A stretch of DNA of 64,000 bases from Streptomyces sp. NBC_01428 (GTDB lineage Bacteria; Actinomycetota; Actinomycetes; Streptomycetales; Streptomycetaceae), in the NCBI RefSeq assembly GCF_036231965.1, contig NZ_CP109499.1, forward strand, positions 4,402,001 to 4,466,000. The letters are read 5' to 3'. The translations under genes and the position numbers were made by a program. The notes under the pieces are model-generated. The model saw only the letters and a program-made list of their open reading frames with translations, ran no database searches and was not told the DNA's origin. Shown in pieces: positions 33,565-40,080 of the stretch (positions are counted from its first letter, which is position 1; each line of letters begins with the position of its first letter).

Positions 33565-34655
33565 ACGCCCCCTCCTTCGACCGGGATCCGCTCCCAGAAG
33601 GCCGTGCAGAACCGGGCCAGTGGCCCTCGCGCCACGCTCCCGGGCGGTGGCCCGCCGTCCAACGGAGAGGGTTCTTCGGGCACTTCGCCCACCAGGGGCA
33701 GATCGAGCAGGCGAGCGACCTCACGGCCGTCCAGTCCGGGAGCGAACGGGCCCCGTACCGCGACCCGCAGGTCGCGCAGGACCATGCCGGCCGCGGACGC
33801 CACCCGCCCGGCCGCCGCGATGGCGCGCAGATCACCCGGGACCACCAGAATCCCCACATCGAGTTGGGAGAGGACCTCGGCGACGCCGTCGTCGATGCGG
33901 CGGGGCAGGTCGACGACCACGGCGCCACCACGCCGTCGGGCTGCTGCCAGGACCGCTCGTACCGCACGCGGCGGAATGGTCACCGCGTCACCCCTGTCCC
34001 AGCTGAGGACACGGAGTGCGTGCAGCTCGGGCAGCGACTCCTCCAGGGCACCCCCGCCGACCCTGCCGCGGGAGGCGGCGAACGCCGGCCAGCGCAGCCC
34101 CTCGGCCGCCTCGCCGCCCAGGAGTACGTCGAGTCCGCCGCCCAGGGGATCCGCGTCCACGAGCAGGGTGCGCCTTCCCTCGCGCGCCGAGGTGAGGGCG
34201 AGCGCGCAGGCCAGCGTGGACGCACCGGCACCACCTCGCCCGCCGAGGACGCCGACGGTGAGGGCGGGCCTGCCGATCCCTTCCGCCACGTCGGCGATGC
34301 GGTCGACCAGCCATTGCTCGCCGTCCGGCAGCATCAGGACGTGATCGGCCCCGATCTCGACGGCTCGTCGCCAGACTCCGGAATCGTCTTGGTCCCGGCC
34401 GACCAGCACCACCCCCCTCCTCCGGGAGGCCCCGCGCACCCGGAGAGCGGCGTCGTCCCCGACCAGGACGAGGGGGGCCGCCTCCCAGCTGTCCCTGCGT
34501 TCCGGAATCCCGTGATGGACCTCGGGCCGCGCACCCGCCGCCGCACATAGGCGCAACAGGTCGTCGAGCAGTTCGGCGTCCTCGGTGACGATCAACGGTC
34601 CGCCCTGCCGCCCCTCGGCGGTGGGCGGCGTGTCATGTGTGATGGCTCCCGCCAC
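33561..34655 (-). CDS. TadZ/CpaE-like P-loop ATPase, first gene of the tad operon
   Basis: The product (364 aa from GTG 34655, AAGGGGG upstream) has a receiver-like N-terminal half and a MinD/ParA-family C-terminal half. The nucleotide loop 'GVLGGRGGAGASTLACALAL' lacks the signature lysines of the deviant Walker A motif (KGGxGK), as in several CpaE/TadZ proteins. Later motifs are 'LLVDADPLGGGLDVLLG' and 'VVVDLPRRID'. TadZ positions tad machinery in the cell. Homologues were formerly called septum-site proteins. An upstream ATG frame to 34784 is open but poorly supported. Confidence 0.85.
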   Translation of the reverse strand: MAGAITHDTPPTAEGRQGGPLIVTEDAELLDDLLRLCAAAGARPEVHHGIPERRDSWEAAPLVLVGDDAALRVRGASRRRGVVLVGRDQDDSGVWRRAVEIGADHVLMLPDGEQWLVDRIADVAEGIGRPALTVGVLGGRGGAGASTLACALALTSAREGRRTLLVDADPLGGGLDVLLGGEAAEGLRWPAFAASRGRVGGGALEESLPELHALRVLSWDRGDAVTIPPRAVRAVLAAARRRGGAVVVDLPRRIDDGVAEVLSQLDVGILVVPGDLRAIAAAGRVASAAGMVLRDLRVAVRGPFAPGLDGREVARLLDLPLVGEVPEEPSPLDGGPPPGSVARGPLARFCTAFWERIPVEGGGV

Positions 34656-34873
34656 GATCTCCAGCCCCCTTCGCTGCTTCTTGCGCGGGGCCCTCCAGGA
34701 CCCCGCGATTCCCGTCCGTATGAAGAACCGGCGAGCGGCCTCCATATGAACGGCCCATACGAACCGGCCAAACGCGTCCGACAAACGGAACCCGTCGTGA
34801 ACGGGCGGCGAGCGGAGCGCGTGGGAATCACGGTGCAGCGATCCGGGAAATCGTGTGGATCTTGGTCGAAATC

Positions 34874-34882
34874 TGTGGACAA
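34874..34882 (-). promoter_or_regulatory. DnaA-box word upstream of the tad operon
   Basis: TGTGGACAA reads TTGTCCACA on the minus strand, the exact Streptomyces DnaA-box consensus, within the shared word CTGTGGACAA. It lies 220 bases upstream of the tad operon start. Confidence 0.4.
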
Positions 34883-34982
34883 CTCAGGGCCTGTGAATAT
34901 CCCCCTCACCCATACCGGTGAGCTCGCAAAGGCTTCCGCAGAGCAGTCCAGCGACTACACACAGTCACGGATCATGGTCATG

Positions 34983-35150
34983 AAAAAAGCGCGGCCCGAA
35001 CGGTGCCGAGGAGGCTCCGAGGCCGCGCAGAAGGGGGAGAAACCGCATCCGGACATGCGACGACCCCCGCCGGGGGGGAGAGCGGGGGTCGTCCCCACGG
35101 GCCGACTCGGGGGGGGAGGAGCCGGACCGGGTTAGCACGGTCGCGAACGA
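34983..35150 (-). ncRNA. Candidate small RNA or leader with terminator, minus strand
   Basis: The 573-base gap between the CpaE-like gene and the HAD gene is not coding. On the minus strand it shows a hairpin of 11-bp arms (35060-35070 with 35082-35092, acgacccccgc/gcgggggtcgt). A second stem follows, GCGCGGCC/GGCCGCGC (34989-34996 with 35021-35028), then six T residues (34988-34983), a textbook intrinsic terminator. A TAAGGT -10-like element lies at 35210-35205. It could be an independent RNA or an attenuator for the tad operon. A ten-codon frame ending at 35132 is the only small peptide. Confidence 0.4.
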
Positions 35151-35228
35151 TCCGTGACTTCCATGGTGTACCCGAGAGCCTTCTCAGGCAAACCCACGCG
35201 CCTGACCTTACGCCGAATGGTGGGCCCT

Positions 35229-36062
35229 ATGCTCAGCCTTGTGGAAAACCACTCCTTGCCTCGTACAGCCGCCTTCTTTGACCTGGACAAGACGGTCATT
35301 GCGAAGTCGAGCACGCTCACGTTCAGCAAGTCGTTCTACCAAGGCGGACTGATCAACCGCAGGGCGGCCTTGCGCACCGCGTACATCCAGTTCGTGTTCC
35401 TGGCCGGTGGCGCCGACCACGACCAGATGGAGCGGATGCGCAAGTACCTGTCGTCGATGTGCCGCGGCTGGAACGTTCAGCAGGTCAAGGAGATCGTCGC
35501 CGAGACGCTCCACGACCTCATCGACCCGATCATCTACGACGAGGCCGCCTCCCTCATCGAGGAGCACCACACCGCCGGCCGGGACGTCGTGATCGTGTCC
35601 ACGTCGGGGGCCGAGGTGGTCGAGCCGATCGGTGAACTGCTCGGCGCCGACCGCGTGGTGGCAACCCGCATGGTCGTGGGCGAGGACGGCTGCTTCACCG
35701 GCGAGGTGGAGTACTACGCGTACGGACCCACGAAGGCCGACGCGATCAAGGACCTGGCCGCGTCCGAGGGCTACGACCTCTCCCGCTGCTACGCCTACAG
35801 CGACTCGGCGACCGACGTGCCGATGCTGGAGTCCGTCGGCCACCCGCACGCCGTGAACCCCGACCGCACCCTGCGCCGCGAGGCCGTCGCCCGCTCCTGG
35901 CCGATCCTCGACTTCCACCGCCCCGTCCGCCTCAAGCAGCGGCTGCCCAACCTGTCCGTACCGCCCCGGCCTGCCCTGGTCGCGGCTGCGGCGATAGGAG
36001 CGGCGGCCGCGACGGCCGGGCTCGTCTGGTACGCGAGCCGGCGGCGCGCCTCCGCGGTCTGA
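35229..36062 (+). CDS. HAD-family phosphatase with C-terminal membrane anchor
   Basis: The product (277 aa from ATG 35229) is a HAD-IB hydrolase of the SerB-like group. It has motif I 'AAFFDLDKTVIAKSS' (DxDxT), motif II 'VVIVSTSGAEVVEP', the lysine 'YGPTKADAIKDL' and motif IV 'CYAYSDSATDVPMLESVGHPHAVNPD'. The C-terminus is a hydrophobic helix ('ALVAAAAIGAAAATAGLVWYA') followed by RRR, probably a membrane tail. Streptomyces homologues carry the label morphological differentiation-associated protein. The substrate is unknown. ATG 35217 (MVGPMLS) is an alternative start. Confidence 0.85.
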   Translation: MLSLVENHSLPRTAAFFDLDKTVIAKSSTLTFSKSFYQGGLINRRAALRTAYIQFVFLAGGADHDQMERMRKYLSSMCRGWNVQQVKEIVAETLHDLIDPIIYDEAASLIEEHHTAGRDVVIVSTSGAEVVEPIGELLGADRVVATRMVVGEDGCFTGEVEYYAYGPTKADAIKDLAASEGYDLSRCYAYSDSATDVPMLESVGHPHAVNPDRTLRREAVARSWPILDFHRPVRLKQRLPNLSVPPRPALVAAAAIGAAAATAGLVWYASRRRASAV

Positions 36063-36422
36063 TCCGCACACCCACGGGCGGACGTGAGCGTCTCGCGCGG
36101 GACCGTGCGAGCGTCGTCACGCGCGCGCGGGCAACACGCGAGCGCCCTTTTCCCACCCTTTGAACCTAAAAGTAAAGAACTGCGGCCAGGGGTTCCGCTT
36201 CCTGCGGACCAGGAGTACAAAGGGTTTAACGGCCCGCGAGACCAAGGACATCCGCGAGGATCACCTTTGAACGCAACAAGGCCCCACGGACCGAGCATGA
36301 ACATCGAGCACCCACGCGACGTCGACCCGTCGATTACGGGCCAGCCGCACCAGGTGACGGGCCGAAGTTCCCGACCTGATGGGCAACATCCGAGGACGCT
36401 TGGTAACCCGGTGAACATGCCA
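36063..36422. ncRNA. Probable small-RNA interval (scr3558/6S-like locus)
   Basis: This non-coding stretch between convergent genes is AT-richer than its surroundings. It can form a long bulged stem: ACCCTTTG (36155-36162) with CAAAGGGT (36218-36225), enclosing an internal bubble and an apical hairpin (36191-36198 with 36204-36210). It ends at strong hairpins from 36423. In S. coelicolor the interval between SCO3558 and SCO3559 has, from memory, been reported to encode an abundant small RNA and was proposed as a 6S-like locus. The strand and ends are not settled here. Confidence 0.45.
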
Positions 36423-36465
36423 GCGGCGGTACGAGAACTCGTACCGCCGCAACCCTGTTCAGGGT
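36423..36465 (+). terminator. Double terminator between convergent genes
   Basis: GCGGCGGTACGAG (36423-36435) and CTCGTACCGCCGC (36438-36450) are perfect 13-bp arms. ACCCTG/CAGGGT (36452-36457, 36460-36465) follows, with CTTTCC after it. They end the plus-strand transcript. The first also serves the minus-strand Fic-like gene. Confidence 0.75.
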
Positions 36466-36505
36466 CTTTCCCTCTGCCGGCCCGCGGGCCGCACCGGCCT
36501 TCTCG

Positions 36506-37330
36506 CTAGGCCGCACCTCGCTGAAGCGCCTCGCAGACCGCCGCGGACTCGCGCGCTCCCAGCTCGACAGCCTTGCCGCAGTGCGCGATCCAGGCCGCCA
36601 TGCCCTCCGGTGTACCGGAGACGTAGCCGTCCAGCGCCGCCACGTAGGCCGCGCGACCCAGCTCCGCGTGGCCGACCTCCACCGGACAGATCGACTTGGG
36701 GTCGAGACCGCTTCCGATCAGCACGATCCGTTCGGCCGCGCGCGCGACCAGCCCGTTGCGGGAGGTGAACGGGCGCAGGGCGATCAGCTCACCGTGGACG
36801 ACGGCCGCCGTGACCAGCGCGGGCGCCGAGCCACCGGCGATGATGAGCTGCGAGAGCCCTTCGAGCCGGCCGGCGACCTCGTCCGCGTCCGGCAGCGGCA
36901 GTTCCACCAAGGGCTCGTCGACCCGTTCGCCGCGCTGTCGCGGCCGACCGGTGTCGTCACCCTGGTCCGCCGCCGCCACCAGATGAAGCCGGGCCAGCAC
37001 CCGCAGGGGCGACTGCCGCCAGATGGACAGGAGTTGCCCCGCCTCGGCGGTCAGCCGCAAAGCCGCGCCGACCGTGCGCGCCTCGTCGTCCGAGCTGAAG
37101 TCGGTGCGCCGGCGCACCTCTTCGAGGGCCCAGTCGGCTCCGGACACCGCCGCGGAACCGCGCGCGCCGCGCAGTGCCGCCTCGGACGTGATCTCGTTGC
37201 TGCGGCGCCGCATGATGCGGTGCCCGTAGACGCGGTCCACGGCCTTGCGGACGGACTCCACGGACTCGGCCACCCCGGGAAGCGAGGCCAGAGCCGCGAG
37301 CGGATCGGCGGTCGCACCTGTCGTACTCAT
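36506..37330 (-). CDS. Fic-fold protein with degenerate active site
   Basis: The product (274 aa from ATG 37330) is all-helical. It has an N-terminal 'SNEITSEAALRGARGSAAVSGADWALEEVRRR' region and a late segment 'AVVHGELIALRPFTSRNGLVARAAERIVL'. The latter aligns with the Fic/Doc core HPFxxGNGRxxR, but the catalytic His is Arg and the first Arg is Leu. An AMP-transfer activity is therefore unlikely, and a binding or regulatory role is possible. Homologues are often labelled oxidoreductase without visible reason. The ATG lies inside a perfect 20-bp palindrome. The gene is divergent from the CooC-like ATPase and convergent with the HAD gene. Confidence 0.7.
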   Translation of the reverse strand: MSTTGATADPLAALASLPGVAESVESVRKAVDRVYGHRIMRRRSNEITSEAALRGARGSAAVSGADWALEEVRRRTDFSSDDEARTVGAALRLTAEAGQLLSIWRQSPLRVLARLHLVAAADQGDDTGRPRQRGERVDEPLVELPLPDADEVAGRLEGLSQLIIAGGSAPALVTAAVVHGELIALRPFTSRNGLVARAAERIVLIGSGLDPKSICPVEVGHAELGRAAYVAALDGYVSGTPEGMAAWIAHCGKAVELGARESAAVCEALQRGAA

Positions 37331-37339
37331 GAGTACGAC
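37320..37339. promoter_or_regulatory. 20-bp perfect palindrome over the Fic-like start codon
   Basis: GTCGTACTCATGAGTACGAC is a perfect palindrome centred on the ATG of the Fic-like gene. A regulator bound here would block both leader transcription and initiation, so autoregulation or a translational hairpin is possible. Confidence 0.55.
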
Positions 37340-37343
37340 CCTA

Positions 37344-37394
37344 CGCACTGCGCGGCCACACCCCACGAAGGAGTGGTCTTCTTCACGCAGTGCG
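37344..37394. repeat. CGCACTGCG / CGCAGTGCG inverted pair
   Basis: CGCACTGCG (37344-37352) and its reverse complement CGCAGTGCG (37386-37394) flank the middle of the 101-base divergent gap. A third ACGCACTAC half-site occurs near 37413, just upstream of the ATPase gene. Confidence 0.45.
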
Positions 37395-37431
37395 AGCACG
37401 GAATGCGATCAACGCACTACTCTTGGTGAAC

Positions 37432-38412
37432 ATGAAAATTGCTTTCGTCGGGAAGGGCGGCAGTGGCAAGACCACCCTGTCGTCGCTCTTCATCCGCCAT
37501 CTCGCCGCCTCCGGGGCCCCCGTCGTCGCCGTGGACGCCGACATCAACCAGCATCTGGGGCCGGCGCTCGGCCTGGAGGAGACGGAGGCCGCGGCCCTCC
37601 CCGCGATGGGTGAGCGGCTGCCCCTCATCAAGGACTACCTGCGCGGTACGAATCCGCGCATCGCCTCCGCCGAGACGATGATCAAGACGACTCCGCCCGG
37701 CCAGGGGTCGCGGCTGCTGCGGGTCGACGAGTCCAACCCCGTGTACGACGCCTGCGCGCGGCCGGTGGAACTCGACGGCGGCACGATCCGTTTGATGGTC
37801 ACCGGCCCGTTCACCGAGGCCGATCTGGGAGTCGCCTGCTACCACTCCAAGACCGGCGCGGTGGAGCTCTGCCTGAACCACCTCGTCGACGGCCCCGGCG
37901 AGTACGTCGTGGTGGACATGACGGCCGGCTCCGACTCCTTCGCCTCCGGTCTCTTCACCCGTTTCGACATCACGTTCCTCGTCGCCGAGCCGACCCGGAA
38001 GGGGGTATCCGTCTACCGCCAGTACAAGGAGTACGCCCAGGACTTCGGCGTCACCCTCAAGGTCGTCGGCAACAAGGTGCAGGGCCAGGACGACATCGAC
38101 TTCCTGCGCGCGGAAGTCGGCGACGACCTCTTGGTGACGGTCGGGCACTCCGACTGGGTGCGCGCCATGGAGAAGGGCCGGCCGCCCCGGTTCGAGCTCC
38201 TGGAGGAGACCAACCGGCACGCGCTGTCCTGCCTGAGGACCGCCGCCGACGCCACGTACGGGCTGCGCGACCCGGACCGGTACACGCGCCAGATGGTGCA
38301 CTTCCACCTGAAGAACGCGGCCAGTTGGGGTAACTCCAGGACCGGGGCGGACCTCACGGAGCAGGTCGACCCCGGCTTCGTGCTCGGTGGGAGCCCGTTG
38401 GCCACGGCCTGA
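37432..38412 (+). CDS. CooC/MinD-like P-loop ATPase
   Basis: The 326-aa protein starts at the ATG with MKIAFVGKGGSGKTTLSSLFIRHLA, a deviant Walker A loop (KGGSGKTT) of the SIMIBI class. It is followed by 'VVAVDADINQHLGPALG' and 'EYVVVDMTAGSDSFASGLFTRFDITFLVAEPTRKGV'. This is the CooC/MinD arrangement used for metal-centre insertion or positioning. The client is unknown, because no CO dehydrogenase or hydrogenase gene is nearby. It is a dimeric cytosolic ATPase by analogy. A TACTCT element ten bases before the ATG hints at a very short leader. Confidence 0.82.
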   Translation: MKIAFVGKGGSGKTTLSSLFIRHLAASGAPVVAVDADINQHLGPALGLEETEAAALPAMGERLPLIKDYLRGTNPRIASAETMIKTTPPGQGSRLLRVDESNPVYDACARPVELDGGTIRLMVTGPFTEADLGVACYHSKTGAVELCLNHLVDGPGEYVVVDMTAGSDSFASGLFTRFDITFLVAEPTRKGVSVYRQYKEYAQDFGVTLKVVGNKVQGQDDIDFLRAEVGDDLLVTVGHSDWVRAMEKGRPPRFELLEETNRHALSCLRTAADATYGLRDPDRYTRQMVHFHLKNAASWGNSRTGADLTEQVDPGFVLGGSPLATA

Positions 38413-38475
38413 GCGGCCGGGCGGCCCCGGCTCCTCCGGGGAGGAGCCAGGGGGCCGGTCCGGACCGGTGCGCCG

Positions 38476-39744
38476 CTACTGCTTGAGGGCCGGCGCGCCG
38501 GGGACGCCCTTGGGGGCCGGGGCGGGGCTTCCGGAGAGGAAGGACGCCCAGCCCTGCTTCGGAGCCTCACCGACCGTGAGGCCGCGCAGCTTGGCGACGG
38601 TGGCCGGGTCCTGGGCGTCCAACCAGTCGGCGAGTTGCCGGAAGGAGACGCAGCGGACCTCGGCCTTGGTGCAGACGCGCTCGACGACCTCGTCGACGGC
38701 ACGCATGTAGTTGCGTCCGTTCCAGGACTCGAAGTGGTTGCCGATCACCAGCGGCGCGCGGTTCCCGTCGTAGGCGCGGTCGAAGCCCTTGAGCAGGCCG
38801 TCACGCATCTGGTCGCCCCAGAGCCGCTGCTTGTCGGGGTCGCCCTGGGTCTGGGTGCCCGACTGGTTGACCATGAAGTTGTAGTCCATGGTGAGCTGCT
38901 CGTAGGAGTGGCCGGGGAAGGGCACGAGCTGCATCGACAGATCCCACAGGCCCTCCTTCTTCTGCGGCCAGAGCTGGTCGTTGACGCCACTGGTGTCGTA
39001 TCGGAAGCCCAGTTGGTGGGCGGCCTTCATGAAGTTCTGCCGGCCCTCCAGACAAGGGGTGCGGGCGCCGATGAGTTCCTTGTCGTAGTCGAAGGGCAGT
39101 GCCGATTCCTTCTTCAGGCCCGTGTTCGTCTTCCAGGACTTCACGAACGACTTCGCCTGGGCGATCTCGCTCTTCCAGTCCGCGACCGACCACTGGCCGA
39201 CCCCGCCCTCGGTGCCGCAGAAGTGGCCGTTGAAGTGGGTGCCGATCTCGTTGCCCTCCAGCCACGCGCCGCGCAGCTGCTTCACGGTGTCCTCGATGCC
39301 CTGCTGGTCGTTGAAGCCGATCTCCGAGCTGCCGGCCGAGTGCTGCGGCGGGCGGTACAGGTCCCGCTTGTCCTCCGGCAGCATGTACACGCCGCTGAGG
39401 AAGTACGTCATCGTGGCGTTGTTGGCCTTGGAGACCTTCCGGAAGTGGGAGAAGAGCTTCTGGCTGTCCTCGCCGGCACCGTCCCAGGAGAAGACCACGA
39501 ACTGCGGCGGCTTCTGGCCGGGCTTCAGCCGCTCGGGCCGGGGCAGGTGCGGCTGCGCCCCGGTGTACGAGGTGGAGCCGTCGCCGATCAGACGGACCGC
39601 GGTCTTGGGGGCGGGCGCGCCCTCCGCCTTCTTCACGGTGTGCGTGGCGTGAGAAGGGGGGGTACCGCCCGCGCAACCGGCGAGCGCCGTGGCGCAGGCC
39701 GCGGCGAGTGCTACACCCGCGGCGATCCTCTGGGTGGCGGCCAT
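38476..39744 (-). CDS. Lipoprotein with polysaccharide-deacetylase (NodB) domain
   Basis: The 422-aa product has a signal peptide with lipobox 'ATALAGCAGG', so it acts at the outer face of the membrane. The NodB-type fold shows 'FVVFSWDGAGEDSQKLFSHF' (Asp motif), 'GNEIGTHFNGHFCG' (HxxxH metal ligands), 'GARTPCLEGRQNFMKAAHQLGFRYDTSG' (Arg motif) and 'PLVIGNHFESWN' (late His). It may deacetylate peptidoglycan or another envelope glycan. It is longer than minimal deacetylases, with a tail 'APAPKGVPGAPALKQ'. AAGGAGGG sits six bases before the ATG. Confidence 0.82.
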   Translation of the reverse strand: MAATQRIAAGVALAAACATALAGCAGGTPPSHATHTVKKAEGAPAPKTAVRLIGDGSTSYTGAQPHLPRPERLKPGQKPPQFVVFSWDGAGEDSQKLFSHFRKVSKANNATMTYFLSGVYMLPEDKRDLYRPPQHSAGSSEIGFNDQQGIEDTVKQLRGAWLEGNEIGTHFNGHFCGTEGGVGQWSVADWKSEIAQAKSFVKSWKTNTGLKKESALPFDYDKELIGARTPCLEGRQNFMKAAHQLGFRYDTSGVNDQLWPQKKEGLWDLSMQLVPFPGHSYEQLTMDYNFMVNQSGTQTQGDPDKQRLWGDQMRDGLLKGFDRAYDGNRAPLVIGNHFESWNGRNYMRAVDEVVERVCTKAEVRCVSFRQLADWLDAQDPATVAKLRGLTVGEAPKQGWASFLSGSPAPAPKGVPGAPALKQ

Positions 39745-40080
39745 CTCCGCCCTCCTTTTCCTCGGTCGGTCAACCCTGGTCAGGGCGTCTCGTGGCTGGT
39801 GTGCAGCTGTGGGGCGACAGCGCCGCCAAGGTTTCACGGGACCGAGAAGGAATAAGTACGACAAGCCGATCAAAAGCTCGCTTCACTCCAGAGGGTGATT
39901 TACTGCCCCATTTGCGCCGATTTACCGCATGAGCCCTTTACCCTGCATTACGATCCGTTTACCGAGCGTTGAAAATCCCGCCGCTGCACGCCGTGACCCA
40001 CGGCCGCGACCCGCCCCCCGCCGCAATCGGACGGGGGATCACCTGTCCCGCGACCGCGCTGCCCCGGAGGAGACGGGAAC
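39745..40080. promoter_or_regulatory. Divergent gap with four TTTAC words
   Basis: This 336-base gap separates the deacetylase and SulP-carbonic anhydrase genes. TTTAC occurs in the same orientation at 39899, 39921, 39937 and 39958, spaced 22, 16 and 21 bases, upstream of the SulP gene. No coding frame with normal codon use is present. Confidence 0.45.

Noticed and set aside
36506..37330. Oxidoreductase, the label often given to this family
   Set aside because: No Rossmann dinucleotide motif, flavin site or metal ligands are visible; the only recognisable motif is a degenerate Fic core.
37432..38412. CO-dehydrogenase maturation system
   Set aside because: Only the CooC-like ATPase is present; no catalytic subunit or other maturation gene is nearby.
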